64,000 nt of DNA from Cognatundibacterium rivi. Its GTDB lineage: Bacteria; Pseudomonadota; Gammaproteobacteria; Burkholderiales; Burkholderiaceae_D. Within the stretch, counting starts at the first letter, position 1. Each line of letters opens with the position of its first letter. The notes below the pieces were generated by a model, which was not told the origin of the DNA, did not search any database, and saw nothing but the letters and a program-made list of their open reading frames with translations. The stretch covers positions 248,001 through 312,000 of the forward strand of contig NZ_JAGSPK010000003.1 in assembly GCF_018139565.1 (NCBI RefSeq), written 5' to 3'. Both the position numbers and the translations under genes were made by a program. Shown here piece by piece: positions 55,412 through 64,000 of the stretch.

Positions 55412-56530
55412 ATGGTGAAATCTATTCAATACCTCGTTCGCAGTTGCTTTTGCGCTGCGCTCGTCGGCAGCATTGCGCTGCCCGCATTCAGCGCAACGTC
55501 TTCCACAAATAAAGCACCGGTCAAACGCAGCAATCTGACGACCTCTGCAACTCCAGTGACGCAAGAAAATGTGCGTTTCAATGAATGGAAAGAAGTCTCT
55601 GCCTTCATTACGGAAATGGTGGATAAGCATCAGTTTGACAAAGTGCAGTTGCAAACCGTGTTTGAACAAGTGCGTTACGTTGAAAGCGCAAGGCAACTGA
55701 TGAAGCCTGCACCGCCCGGGAAACCAAAAAACTGGAAAGCCTATCGTGCCCGCTTTGTGGAACCTTACAGGATAGAAGCCGGCGTCGCATTCTGGAATAA
55801 ATATGCAGATGCGCTGGAGCGCGCACGCCAGCAATACGGTGTGCCACCGGAGATTATCGTCGGTCTGATTGGTGTCGAAACTATTTTTGGAAAAAACACC
55901 GGAAAATTCCGGGTCATGGATGCGCTGACAACACTGGCCTTCGACTACCCGGACACGCCGACCAGAGATGCCCGTATGCAGTACTTCCGCAATGAGCTGG
56001 AAAACATGCTGCTGATGGCAAGAGAATCTGGCGTCGATCCATTTGCATTTAAAGGCTCTTACGCAGGCGCGATAGGCTGGCCGCAATTCATGCCAGGCAG
56101 CATACGTAAATTTGCCGTCGACTTCGACGGTGATGGCAGCATCAATCTGACCGATTCACCGATCGATGCCATCGGCAGCGTCGCTCACTACCTGGCGATG
56201 CATGGCTGGAAAAGAAATCTCCCAGTCACCTTTCCGGCGACCCTGATTTCAAGCGAAGCAAACCCGGCGTTATTGCAGACGGCGCTGAGCCAGGGCTTGC
56301 GTGCGAGCTATTCTCTGGCGGAATTAAAAACCTTTATCAGCACAGCGAGCAGCGATGCGCCAAGCAACATACAGTATGGCGTTATCGACTTACAGAATGG
56401 CGACGAAGCTACCGAATACTGGCTGGCGACCGATAATTTCTTCGCGATTACGCAATATAACCGTAGTTATTTTTATGCCATGTCGGTGTTTGATCTCGGG
56501 CGAATCATCAGTGCGGCAAAAGAAAAATAG
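55412..56530 (+). CDS. mltB: membrane-bound lytic murein transglycosylase B
   Basis: A 372-residue MltB. An exported N-terminus (residues 8-28, VRSCFCAALVGSIALPAFSA) leads to a periplasmic enzyme that cleaves peptidoglycan with formation of 1,6-anhydromuramic acid. The catalytic Glu is in IVGLIGVETIFGKNTGKFR. GAIGWPQFMPGSIRKFAVDF is the second family signature. The signal lacks a clear lipobox cysteine at the usual place, so it may be soluble or anchored by its helix. It starts 29 bases after the transglutaminase gene and probably ends that operon. A weak terminator follows. Confidence 0.93.
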   Translation: MVKSIQYLVRSCFCAALVGSIALPAFSATSSTNKAPVKRSNLTTSATPVTQENVRFNEWKEVSAFITEMVDKHQFDKVQLQTVFEQVRYVESARQLMKPAPPGKPKNWKAYRARFVEPYRIEAGVAFWNKYADALERARQQYGVPPEIIVGLIGVETIFGKNTGKFRVMDALTTLAFDYPDTPTRDARMQYFRNELENMLLMARESGVDPFAFKGSYAGAIGWPQFMPGSIRKFAVDFDGDGSINLTDSPIDAIGSVAHYLAMHGWKRNLPVTFPATLISSEANPALLQTALSQGLRASYSLAELKTFISTASSDAPSNIQYGVIDLQNGDEATEYWLATDNFFAITQYNRSYFYAMSVFDLGRIISAAKEK

Positions 56531-56889
56531 GTATATGTCAGCTTGAACAAAACTTTTTAACAATATGTTTCGTTTTCACCAATTGATTTAAGGTACTTTT
56601 TACCCAATACTATATTCGTAAGTAATTGCTAGCATGCAAAAGACGGTAATAACCATCCATTGCATGTTTTTTTAAAAACAAGCGTTGCGATTAATTGCAA
56701 ATTAAACTACAGTGACATTGTCTTATTAATACTAATGCATGTTTGATGCTAAGTGTGAATAGGGATTTAACAATGGTTTGCTATTCTTGCTAAAAGCAAA
56801 TTCTATTTTAAAGTTACAATGTTACCGTTTGATTAATTCTCATTGAAGCAATTAAATCCAGCATCAATAGACTAGACAGCGAGGTAATT
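56531..56889 (+). other. AT-rich intergenic region upstream of the small HTH gene
   Basis: About 360 AT-rich bases. CATGCAA (56633) and TTGCATG (56660) followed by seven T form a weak terminator for mltB. TTTGCT / AGCAAA near 56776-56799 is another inverted pair. The remaining stretch should hold the promoter of the HTH gene. No coding frame is seen. Confidence 0.5.
56633..56673 (+). terminator. probable terminator after mltB
   Basis: CATGCAA and TTGCATG form a seven-base stem with a 20-base loop, followed directly by a T-run. Confidence 0.5.
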
Positions 56890-57189
56890 ATGGCAAATTT
56901 AACCCAGCTTGAATCGGATGAGATCGACTACGATCCCAACAATCTTTTAGATACTCTGATCAAGCAATTGCATTTAAAAAATGACGCAGCACTCTCAAGA
57001 GCGTTAGAAGTTGCACCACCGGTCATCAGCAAAATCAGACATCGTCGTCTGCCTGTAGGCGCTTCATTGTTGATCCGCATGCATGAAATCAGCGATATCA
57101 GCATCAAAGAATTACGCGAACTGATGGGCGACCGTCGCGCGAAATTCCGCATCAGTGACAAGCAATTCAAGCCAAAAGACGCAGCTTAA
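56890..57189 (+). CDS. small Cro/XRE-like helix-turn-helix protein
   Basis: A 99-residue protein whose middle reads like a helix-turn-helix of the lambda-repressor class: NLLDTLIKQLHLKNDAALSR, then APPVISKIRHRRLPVGASLL. The C-terminal part (KELRELMGDRRAKFRIS) is basic. It has a GAGG ribosome-binding site and its own terminator, so it is a single-gene unit. Neighbours are mltB and cysM, both core genes, which argues against a phage origin. Similar short proteins appear to be common in Oxalobacteraceae. Target and role unknown. Confidence 0.78.
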   Translation: MANLTQLESDEIDYDPNNLLDTLIKQLHLKNDAALSRALEVAPPVISKIRHRRLPVGASLLIRMHEISDISIKELRELMGDRRAKFRISDKQFKPKDAA

Positions 57190-57225
57190 ATGCTTTCCGG
57201 GCAATACCCGGTGACAGATAAAGCA

Positions 57226-57267
57226 AAATACCGAAACTACTTGTGAGAGTAATTTCGGTATTTTTTT
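57226..57267 (+). terminator. intrinsic terminator after the small HTH gene
   Basis: AAATACCGAAA / TTTCGGTATTT with a loop of about 16 bases and a T-run. Confidence 0.85.
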
Positions 57268-57312
57268 GGGAAAAATTAACTGGGCAGATCTGCGCCCAGA
57301 CTTACAGGAAAC

Positions 57313-58215
57313 TCAGGCTGGAAAGACGCCCGTCGATAAATAACGATCGCCGCGGTCACATACGATAAACACGATCGTTGCGTTTTCTACTGTCTCCGCG
57401 ATTCTCAGTGCAATTTCACAAGCACCCGCCGCTGAAATACCGCAAAAAATGCCCTCTTCCGCAGCAAGTCTGCGCGCCATGTGCTCGGCATCCCCCTGGC
57501 TTACTGATTCTACCTGGTCAACTTTGGCTTTATCGAAAATTTTAGGCATGTACGCTTCCGGCCATTTGCGAATGCCGGGGATTTGCGAGCCCTCTTCTGG
57601 CTGCGCACCAATAATCTGAATCTGCGGATTTTGCTGCTTCAGATAGGCGGAAACGCCCATGATCGTTCCGGTCGTTCCCATTGCGCTGACAAAATGAGTG
57701 ACTTTCCCGTTCGTATCCCGCCAGATTTCCGGTCCGGTACCTTCAACATGAGCAAGAGGATTATCCGGATTCGCGAACTGATCCAGAATCAAACCCTTGC
57801 CTTCTTTTTGCATTTGTTCGGCCAGATCCCGCGCATACTCCATGCCGCCGGTTTTGGGTGTCAGTATAATCTCCGCACCGTACGCAGCCATACTCTGACG
57901 ACGCTCGATACTCAGATTTTCCGGCATCAGTAAAATCATTTTGTAACCACGCATGGCTGCCACCATCGCCAGTGCAATGCCAGTATTGCCGCTGGTCGCC
58001 TCAATCAGGGTATCACCAGGTTTCAGTTGACCCCGCTCTTCAGCGCGCCTGATCATCATCAATGCAGGTCTGTCTTTGACTGAGCCTGCTGGATTATTCC
58101 CTTCCAGCTTGCCTAATATAATGTTGTTGCGACGCCGATTTTCCTCACCCGGTATTCTTTGCAAACGCACTAAAGGGGTGTTGCCAATCGTGTCTTCGAT
58201 CGTCAGGTAAGACAT
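57313..58215 (-). CDS. cysM: cysteine synthase B
   Basis: A 300-residue PLP enzyme. Features are TIEDTIGNTPLVRLQRI at the N-terminus, the PLP lysine in NNPAGSVKDRPALMM, TSGNTGIALAM that binds the cofactor phosphate, and GTTGTIMGVSAYLK. CysM-type sequences form cysteine from O-acetylserine and sulfide or thiosulfate. The ATG at 58215 gives the usual N-terminus; a TTG three codons upstream is unlikely. It is transcribed towards the small HTH gene from the conserved right-hand block. Confidence 0.96.
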   Translation of the reverse strand: MSYLTIEDTIGNTPLVRLQRIPGEENRRRNNIILGKLEGNNPAGSVKDRPALMMIRRAEERGQLKPGDTLIEATSGNTGIALAMVAAMRGYKMILLMPENLSIERRQSMAAYGAEIILTPKTGGMEYARDLAEQMQKEGKGLILDQFANPDNPLAHVEGTGPEIWRDTNGKVTHFVSAMGTTGTIMGVSAYLKQQNPQIQIIGAQPEEGSQIPGIRKWPEAYMPKIFDKAKVDQVESVSQGDAEHMARRLAAEEGIFCGISAAGACEIALRIAETVENATIVFIVCDRGDRYLSTGVFPA

Positions 58216-58398
58216 AGTTATCAATAGTCGTGAAACACAGGCTTATTCTAAACGCACTTGAATTCTGCCGCATGGCACTTATTGCGGCGTGTCAGATCAC
58301 AAAACTGCGCTATCTCACTGTTTTCACAGGTAAATATCGCAGCTGACGGCTTTCAGAAACAGATACATTCCTTATACATAATTCGCATAAGCTAATAA

Positions 58399-58432
58399 AA
58401 AAGCCTCCGATGTTTTAAAACCGGAGGCTTTT
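58399..58432 (-). terminator. intrinsic terminator downstream of the ComEA-like gene
   Basis: AAAAGCCTCCG / CGGAGGCTTTT with a 12-base loop. On the minus strand it lies after the ComEA-like gene and before cysM. Confidence 0.82.
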
Positions 58433-58493
58433 ACGTAAAACACAGGCGGTGACGATAAAGATCGACGCCTGAAAATAAGACTATTTAATCAGA

Positions 58494-59027
58494 TTATTTT
58501 GCTTTGCCTTCTTTTGCACTGGCAGCTGCTTTCTCAGAAGCATCCGCTTTTTCTGCTTTCGCCGCTTTTTTCTCTGCTTTTGATGCTTTTACTGGTTTTT
58601 CGGGTGTTTTTTCTGTCGACTTATCATCGGCTTTTGCGGCTTTAGCAGGTGCATCTGCTGGCTTAGCATCCGCTTTAGATTCTTTTGGTTCTTTTGCCGC
58701 TTTTGCAGGTTTGCTTGCTGACTTGTCTGCGGCAGCTGGTTTAGCTGGTGCGCCTGGCTTTGCCTGTCCATTCACGGTCAAACCTGCTTCAGACAGTTTG
58801 GTGGAATTTTTATCGCCAATTCCCTTCACACGTGCTTCGAAATCAGCCCAGTCTTTGAAACTGCCATTTTTTGTGCGCTCTTCGATAATCGCCTTGGATT
58901 TGGCAGGGCCTATGCCTTTAATTCCATCCAGAGCAGCCTGATCGCCCTTATTAACATCAACGTCAGCAAACGCAAAACCCATGGTGGCAACCATTGCAGC
59001 CACTGCTAATAATAATTTCTTGAACAT
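58494..59027 (-). CDS. exported ComEA-like helix-hairpin-helix protein with Lys/Ala-rich tail
   Basis: A 177-residue protein. The ATG at 59027 has a GGGGAG ribosome-binding site and opens a signal peptide (MFKKLLLAVAAMVATMGFAFA). Residues 22-80 are a ComEA-type helix-hairpin-helix (DVNKGDQAALDGIKGIGPAKSKAI, then FEARVKGIGDKNSTKL), which binds DNA without sequence preference and in ComEA helps to pull DNA into the periplasm. The last 90 residues are a low-complexity Lys/Ala/Pro tail like those of histone H1-type proteins. Such a tail is not part of normal ComEA. Confidence 0.85.
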   Translation of the reverse strand: MFKKLLLAVAAMVATMGFAFADVDVNKGDQAALDGIKGIGPAKSKAIIEERTKNGSFKDWADFEARVKGIGDKNSTKLSEAGLTVNGQAKPGAPAKPAAADKSASKPAKAAKEPKESKADAKPADAPAKAAKADDKSTEKTPEKPVKASKAEKKAAKAEKADASEKAAASAKEGKAK

Positions 59028-59158
59028 ATGAAGACTCCCCAAAAAGTGATGAACTTTAATGATCATGTTTCATTTTCTAAAATGCCAGAAAACGAAACAT
59101 GATTATTAACGGTAAAAGCACATAAGGGTTGACTTATTTTCACCAGATTAAAAGAAAA

Positions 59159-60082
59159 CTACATTTGCGAAAATAATTCTTCTTTTGTCACCGTCGCCGT
59201 ACCCAGCTTGCCAACCACAATGCCACCGGCGCGGTTTGCTATCGCAACAGCATCCTGCATACGCATACCATTCGCCATCATCACCGCCATTGTCGCGATA
59301 ACAGTATCGCCAGCACCGGAAACGTCAAACACTTCGCGCGCCATTGCGGGTACATGCGTGACATCTTCTTCGGTAAATAGGGTCATTCCCTCTTCAGAAC
59401 GCGTCAATAACAAACCTTGCAGATTTAATTCGCGTCGTAAATTTTGTGCTTTTTCAGTCAGCTCGGCCTCGTTCGCCCATTCGCCGATAATCAGTTTCAG
59501 TTCTGATTTATTCGGCGTTAATAATGTTGCTCCTGCATAGCGGGCGAAATCACTGCCTTTGGGATCCACCAGAACAGGCTTACCAGCGTCTTTTGCGGCT
59601 TGTATCATCGCCGTCACATTCATCAGACCGCCTTTGGCATAATCGGAAAAAATGACGACGTCGTATGCACTCAGCAAGGCATTGAAACGATTCAGTTTGT
59701 CTCTGAGAACAATTTCTGTTGGTTTTTCCTCAAAATCAATACGTATCAGTTGTTGCTGGCGACCAATGACACGTAACTTGATGATCGTTGATATTTGTTT
59801 GTCGCGGCTGAGATAACTAGAAATACCAGCTTTTTTCAGCAGATTTTCAATACTGTTACCAGCCTCGTCATCACCAATGATACCCATCAATCCTGCATTC
59901 ACGCCAAGCGCAATTGCATTCAGCGCCACATTTGCCGCCCCGCCCAGTCGTTCTTCGCGACGCTCGACGCGAACGATAGGAACCGGCGCTTCAGGAGATA
60001 TCCGGTTCACCTCACCAAACCAGTAACGATCGAGCATGACATCGCCAGCGATCAAAATTTGCTTTTTCACTTGCTCATTCAT
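59159..60082 (-). CDS. rfaE1: D-glycero-beta-D-manno-heptose-7-phosphate kinase
   Basis: A 307-residue PfkB-family sugar kinase matching the N-terminal half of HldE. LIAGDVMLDRYWFG at the start, PVPIVRVERREERLGGAANVALN, and the phosphate-transfer motif DVSGAGDTVIATMA near the C-terminus are clear. It makes heptose 1,7-bisphosphate for the LPS inner core. The ATG at 60082 has a GAGG site 10 bases upstream and starts 11 bases after ugd, so both are in one operon. The adenylyltransferase half of HldE is absent here, so a separate RfaE2 is expected elsewhere. Confidence 0.94.
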   Translation of the reverse strand: MNEQVKKQILIAGDVMLDRYWFGEVNRISPEAPVPIVRVERREERLGGAANVALNAIALGVNAGLMGIIGDDEAGNSIENLLKKAGISSYLSRDKQISTIIKLRVIGRQQQLIRIDFEEKPTEIVLRDKLNRFNALLSAYDVVIFSDYAKGGLMNVTAMIQAAKDAGKPVLVDPKGSDFARYAGATLLTPNKSELKLIIGEWANEAELTEKAQNLRRELNLQGLLLTRSEEGMTLFTEEDVTHVPAMAREVFDVSGAGDTVIATMAVMMANGMRMQDAVAIANRAGGIVVGKLGTATVTKEELFSQM

Positions 60083-60093
60083 TAAAACCGACC

Positions 60094-61467
60094 TCACTTA
60101 CGCGTGAGTACGGAACGGCCAATGCCGTGATATTCAATACCCAGTTCAGTCATCACAGCTGGTTCAAACAGGTTTCTGCCATCAAAAATCACGGTCTGTT
60201 TTAAACGCTGTTTCACCTGATCAAAATCGGGACTTCGGAAAGCCTTCCATTCCGTGACGATCGCCAGAGCATCTGCATCATTCAATGCATCCATAGGGTT
60301 TTCAGCATAACGGATAGATGCGAGCAATTCCGGTGCGTCATAAAAATCGAGTTCAAACACACGTTTGGCTTCTTCCATAGAAACCGGATCGTAAACGGCC
60401 ACTGTGGCACCATTCCGCAGCAATTCCCCAATTAACACACGCGATGATGCTGCCCGCATATCATCCGTGTTGGGCTTAAATGCGAGACCCCAGATTGCAA
60501 AATGTTTACCGACAATCCGCTTGTCAAAGCGCTGCATAATTTTGGCGCCGAGAATCTGTTTCTGGCGCGCATTCACTTCTTCAACCGCCTGTAAAATCAA
60601 CAGGTTCAGGCCATAGTCCTGCGCGGTACGTTCCAGCGCCTGTACGTCTTTTGGAAAACAGGACCCGCCGTAGCCACAGCCTGCATATAAAAAGCTATGC
60701 CCAATGCGGGGATCCGAACCGATTCCGTGGCGTACCGCTTCGATATCAGCACCGACATGATCCGCCAGATTAGCAAGTTCATTCATAAACGAAATGCGCG
60801 TTGCCAGCATCGCATTTGCTGCATATTTCGTGAATTCGGCAGAACGAACATCCATCCAGTAAGTACGTTCGCGATTGCGATTAAATGGTGTGTACAACTT
60901 TTTCATCATGTCGCGCGCTTTTTCGCCCTGAGGCGTCGCGTCGCAACCTATCACAATACGATCAGGACGCATAAAGTCCTCAACCGCAGCGCCTTCTTTC
61001 AGAAACTCAGGATTGGACACCACTGAGAAAGTTGCGGTTGCTGCGCGCGCAGCCAACTCCTCTTGTACGGCAACGCTGACGCGGTCAGCGGTACCAACAG
61101 GAACGGTCGATTTATCGACGATGACTTTAAAGCCGGTCATGTATTTACCGATATTACGTGCCGCTGCCAGCACATATTGCAAATCAGCGGAACCATCTTC
61201 ATCGGGAGGTGTACCAACCGCAATAAACTGGATATCGCCATGCGCCACGCTCGCCTCAACATCGGTGGAAAAACGAATGCGACCAGCCGCGCGGTTACGT
61301 GCTACCACTTCCTCCAGTCCGGGTTCATGGATAGGAATTTCCCCATTGTTCAGGATGTCGATTTTGCGCTGATCGACATCCAGACAAAATACATCGTTTC
61401 CCAATTCCGCGAGACAGGCACCCGTCACGAGGCCAACATAACCAGTACCAATAATAGTAATTTTCAT
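60094..61467 (-). CDS. ugd: UDP-glucose 6-dehydrogenase
   Basis: A 457-residue enzyme that oxidises UDP-glucose twice with NAD to UDP-glucuronate, used for polysaccharide or LPS sugars. The N-terminal Rossmann motif is [19 protein letters not shown]. The catalytic Cys is in [34 protein letters not shown] and the C-terminal NAD-binding part ([17 protein letters not shown]) are present. Complete length. It lies between lapB and the heptose kinase gene in the envelope block. Confidence 0.96.
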   Translation of the reverse strand: MKITIIGTGYVGLVTGACLAELGNDVFCLDVDQRKIDILNNGEIPIHEPGLEEVVARNRAAGRIRFSTDVEASVAHGDIQFIAVGTPPDEDGSADLQYVLAAARNIGKYMTGFKVIVDKSTVPVGTADRVSVAVQEELAARAATATFSVVSNPEFLKEGAAVEDFMRPDRIVIGCDATPQGEKARDMMKKLYTPFNRNRERTYWMDVRSAEFTKYAANAMLATRISFMNELANLADHVGADIEAVRHGIGSDPRIGHSFLYAGCGYGGSCFPKDVQALERTAQDYGLNLLILQAVEEVNARQKQILGAKIMQRFDKRIVGKHFAIWGLAFKPNTDDMRAASSRVLIGELLRNGATVAVYDPVSMEEAKRVFELDFYDAPELLASIRYAENPMDALNDADALAIVTEWKAFRSPDFDQVKQRLKQTVIFDGRNLFEPAVMTELGIEYHGIGRSVLTRK

Positions 61468-61560
61468 TTTGCGATCTCAGTCCCAAATAAATAGTGCCGT
61501 ATCCCTGCCAAAGCCATCGTTCCTTGATCCGAACAAGATGCCACATGCAGAGGAATACAA

Positions 61561-62736
61561 TTAATTCATTACATTTAACTCTTCTGTACGTCGTGGCGGA
61601 TAAGTCTCCCAGCGACTGCAACCTGGACAGTGCCAGTAAAACTGTCTCGTCTTAAAGCCACAATGAGAACACTGATAGCGTGATAATTTCTGTGCATAAC
61701 CATGCACCAGATTTTTGACCAGCGACAGTTCTGGCCGGAACTCTGGCGAAACCTCAATCAAACGGGCGTCCAGTAATTTTTCCAGCCCGAGCAAAGTTGG
61801 CGTCCTGCGTAATTCATCGCTCACCAGCTGATTTGCGGCCGCTACCGTATCAAGTTCTATTGTCGCCTTAAATACTACCTCGAGCAGATCCACCGATGGC
61901 GCTTCTTCAAGGTAGTTTTTCAACAGATTCAGGCCTTCCTGCGGACGCTCCAGTTTGCGATATGCGTCCATCAGACGTTGCGCAACCAGCGCCACATGCG
62001 GCACACTTTGCTGCTCCACACGCAACCATGCAGTAACGGCTTTGTCTGTTTCACCGATTGACTGATACACGTCGCCCATCAGGATCACGGCACGGACACT
62101 TAAACGGTCTATCGCCAGCGCTTTTTCTAATACAGTAAGCGCTGCCTCAGTATTACAGCGCGCCAGCTCATCCTGAGCAATTTCGCAATAAAACTGCGCG
62201 ATCTCTTTTTGCCGCTCACCGGCACCAGCCTCTTGCAATGCATATGCTGCGTCTATCGCACGCGCCCATTCTTTTTCACGCTGATAAATTTCGAGCAGAG
62301 CGCGGCGTGCCTGAACTTCAAACGGTCCGGAGACAAGCTGATTAAACGTTTCCTCAGCACGGTCTAATAAGCCTGCTTTTAGGTAATCCTGCCCCAGTTC
62401 AAACATGGCCTGCGTCTTTTGATCAGACGGCAAATCTGGGCGTTGGACAAGGTTTTGATGCACCCGGATAGCGCGCTCGGTTTCACCACGGCGGCGAAAT
62501 AAATTACCCAACGCAAAATGTAATTCAACCGCTTCGGGATCAAGACGAACAATATCGATAAACGCATCAATTGCTTTATCCGGCTGTTCGTTGAGTAAAA
62601 AATTAAGCCCTTTGAAATAGCCACGCGGCAGACTGCGCGACTCAGAGAGCAGCTGGCGGATATCAATCCGGGCAGCCAGCCAGCCAAGAGTAAAAAACAA
62701 GGGGATGCCAAGCAACCACCAAATTTCAAATTCCAT
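61561..62736 (-). CDS. lapB: lipopolysaccharide assembly protein LapB
   Basis: A 391-residue inner-membrane TPR protein. One N-terminal helix (EIWWLLGIPLFFTLGWLAARID) anchors it, TPR repeats cover about residues 45-330, and the C-terminal rubredoxin-type metal site has CSHCGFKTRQFYWHCPGC. LapB acts with the FtsH system to control LpxC and so LPS synthesis, as known from E. coli (YciM). Gene order with lapA and ihfB upstream is conserved. The ugd gene follows 93 bases downstream. Confidence 0.95.
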   Translation of the reverse strand: MEFEIWWLLGIPLFFTLGWLAARIDIRQLLSESRSLPRGYFKGLNFLLNEQPDKAIDAFIDIVRLDPEAVELHFALGNLFRRRGETERAIRVHQNLVQRPDLPSDQKTQAMFELGQDYLKAGLLDRAEETFNQLVSGPFEVQARRALLEIYQREKEWARAIDAAYALQEAGAGERQKEIAQFYCEIAQDELARCNTEAALTVLEKALAIDRLSVRAVILMGDVYQSIGETDKAVTAWLRVEQQSVPHVALVAQRLMDAYRKLERPQEGLNLLKNYLEEAPSVDLLEVVFKATIELDTVAAANQLVSDELRRTPTLLGLEKLLDARLIEVSPEFRPELSLVKNLVHGYAQKLSRYQCSHCGFKTRQFYWHCPGCSRWETYPPRRTEELNVMN

Positions 62737-62855
62737 TTTTCTTATTTTCTGTAATGTTTTTCAAGATAGTCAGTATCTGCCTGAATGATGTCAGCAAGAG
62801 ACAAGCTTCCTTCATCTCTACATTCACATTTCAGGGCAAAGCCGGCGCGTGAAGA

Positions 62856-63170
62856 CTAATCGTTCCGCACACTATCTGGTTGTGGTGCCTGCATACTTGC
62901 CTGCTCGGCAAGCAAACGCTCTTTCTCAATTTCCGCCAGCGTTTTCTTGTGACGAGAGAGATCACGACGGTGTCTGAACACCATAGGAACCATCGCCAGA
63001 GCACCCAACACGGCACCCGCTACGAAAAAAACCAACAGCATAATCACCAGAGGTGCTGATTGTTGATAACCGAAGAAATACTGAAGCGTAACGATCTGAT
63101 CATTCTTTAAGGCAAAGCCGAAAAAGATAATGAAAAGTATCGCAGCAAGCAATCTGGAAATATATTTCAT
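62856..63170 (-). CDS. lapA: lipopolysaccharide assembly protein LapA
   Basis: A 104-residue membrane protein of the LapA (DUF1049) family. Two helices are seen (residues 5-22 and 42-64), with VTLQYFFGYQQSAPLVIMLLV between and a short charged cytoplasmic tail (RHRRDLSRHKKTLAEIEKE). It partners LapB in regulating LPS synthesis. It lies between lapB and ihfB, and a terminator separates it from ihfB, so lapA probably has its own promoter. Confidence 0.93.
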   Translation of the reverse strand: MKYISRLLAAILFIIFFGFALKNDQIVTLQYFFGYQQSAPLVIMLLVFFVAGAVLGALAMVPMVFRHRRDLSRHKKTLAEIEKERLLAEQASMQAPQPDSVRND

Positions 63171-63247
63171 GGTTACATCCTAATGAGTAAAAGCGGCATT
63201 AACGAACGCTGTTGCTTTACTGTGTCTGCAAAGCGACCATTGTACTG

Positions 63248-63287
63248 AAAAAAAACGGCATACCGGAAAAACCGATATACCGTTTTT
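63248..63287 (-). terminator. intrinsic terminator after ihfB
   Basis: AAAAAACGG / CCGTTTTTT arms with an inner CCGG/CCG pairing, and an A-run on the plus strand that is a T-run for minus-strand transcription. It lies 35 bases after the ihfB stop. Confidence 0.82.
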
Positions 63288-63321
63288 TAATTTGCATCAA
63301 TCGCGAGGCCCGATGACCCGT

Positions 63322-63627
63322 CTAGTCATCGTGTATCGGCTGCCCAACCATGGCATCGACACGTTCGCGCAATTCTTTACCTGGTTTGAAATGCGGCACC
63401 CGTTTTTCGGGCACCATCACTTTGTCACCAGATTTAGGATTACGACCTATCCGTGGAGGACGACTGTTCAGAGAAAAACTGCCAAAACCCCTGATCTCTA
63501 TCCGCTGCCCTGTCGCCAGTGCATCGGTCATTGCATCTAAGATAGTTTTGACAGCGACATCCACATCTTTTGCAACCAGTTGTGGATATCGCTCCGCCAG
63601 ACGAGCTATCAGCTCCGACTTCGTCAT
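63322..63627 (-). CDS. ihfB: integration host factor subunit beta
   Basis: A 101-residue HU/IHF-family protein, assigned to the beta subunit by sequence and by its position next to rps[24 protein letters not shown] opens it. [20 protein letters not shown] and [22 protein letters not shown] are the DNA-contacting arm with the intercalating proline. With IhfA it bends DNA and shapes promoters and the nucleoid. It follows rpsA by 30 bases and probably shares its transcript, as in many proteobacteria. Confidence 0.97.
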   Translation of the reverse strand: MTKSELIARLAERYPQLVAKDVDVAVKTILDAMTDALATGQRIEIRGFGSFSLNSRPPRIGRNPKSGDKVMVPEKRVPHFKPGKELRERVDAMVGQPIHDD

Positions 63628-63657
63628 ATTTATAAAACCTTATGACTGAGATTGAGC

Positions 63658-64000
63658 TTAGTTTTTGTTGTCGAGTTTAGCTTTCAACAACGCGCCCAGG
63701 CTGGTAGTACCAGAAGCTGCATTGGAATCTACTGCTGTAGACATTTTTTGCATTGCTTCTTGTGTTTCAGCGCTGTCTTTTGCTTTGATGGACAACTGAA
63801 TGCCACGTGCTTTGCGGTCGATATTCAATACCAACGCTTCAACACTGTCGCCAACTTTCAGGTGTGTACCAGCATCTTCCACGCGATCGCGGGAGATTTC
63901 GGATGCACGCAGGTAGCCCTCAACGTCGTCAGCCAGTTGGATCACTGCGCCTTTTGGCTCAACAGATTTCACTGTACCAGTAACGATTGCGCCTTTGTCG
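63658..64000 (-). CDS. rpsA: 30S ribosomal protein S1, C-terminal part
   Basis: The last 113 codons of S1; the gene continues beyond the right end of the window. The visible part covers the last S1 RNA-binding repeat (KGAIVTGTVKSVEPKGAVIQ, then LKVGDSVEALVLNIDRKARG and IQLSIKAKD) and a Ser/Ala-rich tail. S1 binds mRNA on the small subunit. ihfB follows in the conserved order. Confidence 0.96.
   Translation of the reverse strand, partial: DKGAIVTGTVKSVEPKGAVIQLADDVEGYLRASEISRDRVEDAGTHLKVGDSVEALVLNIDRKARGIQLSIKAKDSAETQEAMQKMSTAVDSNAASGTTSLGALLKAKLDNKN

Overview
The window is a piece of a betaproteobacterial chromosome, most likely from the Burkholderiales family Oxalobacteraceae. The best evidence is the right-hand block read on the minus strand: rpsA, ihfB, lapA, lapB, UDP-glucose dehydrogenase, heptose-7-phosphate kinase, a ComEA-like protein and cysM, flanked by mltB. 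The moderate GC content and the many c-di-GMP and chemotaxis genes fit a free-living aquatic or soil member such as the Undibacterium/Herminiimonas group. The genus is an inference. No rRNA, tRNA or CRISPR array was seen.

Layout. 0-8 kb: the end of a LytS-type kinase with its LytTR regulator, a GNAT protein (ElaA), the tRNA hydroxylase TrhO, a secreted M13 peptidase, a flavodoxin-like reductase divergent from a LysR regulator, and GluQRS. 8-11.4 kb: a minus-strand, probably copper-related operon (small secreted Cys-rich protein, TolC-type lipoprotein, Tat-exported multicopper oxidase). 11.5-16.8 kb: c-di-GMP genes, namely a periplasmic binding protein translationally coupled to a membrane GGDEF protein, and a large PAS-GGDEF-EAL protein. 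17.3-25.2 kb: an accessory island of oxidoreductases and hydrolases under a TetR regulator. 25.2-35 kb: groESL with a perfect CIRCE operator, an OPT transporter, a DTW protein, a TIGR01777 epimerase, a TolA/TonB-like protein and a hydroxyproline epimerase. 35-45 kb: a sensory cluster (MerR-REC protein, MASE3 hybrid kinase, CheW, two chemoreceptors, PAS-GGDEF-EAL). 45-64 kb: RbgA-type GTPase, S53 peptidase, HDAC-like deacetylase, MoxR/DUF58/TgpA operon, MltB, then the conserved block listed above.

Three observations stand out. First, a repeat of about 75-80 bp occurs three times in intergenic DNA (17.2, 46.3 and 50.2 kb), always in the same orientation, with G-tract/C-tract arms that can pair and a TACT-C-tract-AGTA motif at its 3' end. 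Second, the 17.3-25.2 kb island is bounded by inverted arrays of TTATCTCTGAACT boxes that resemble transposase-binding ends, yet no transposase lies between them; its left end abuts one copy of the repeat. Third, within the island the palindrome ATGATG-N2-CATCAT or a close variant lies upstream of the TetR gene, the alcohol dehydrogenase gene and one SDR gene, and defines a probable local regulon.

The right-hand block combines translation and nucleoid functions (S1, IHF) with envelope assembly (LapA/LapB control of LPS synthesis, heptose kinase, UDP-glucuronate supply, MltB) and cysteine synthesis. The signalling genes at 11-17 kb and 35-45 kb link periplasmic or membrane sensing to c-di-GMP turnover and chemotaxis.
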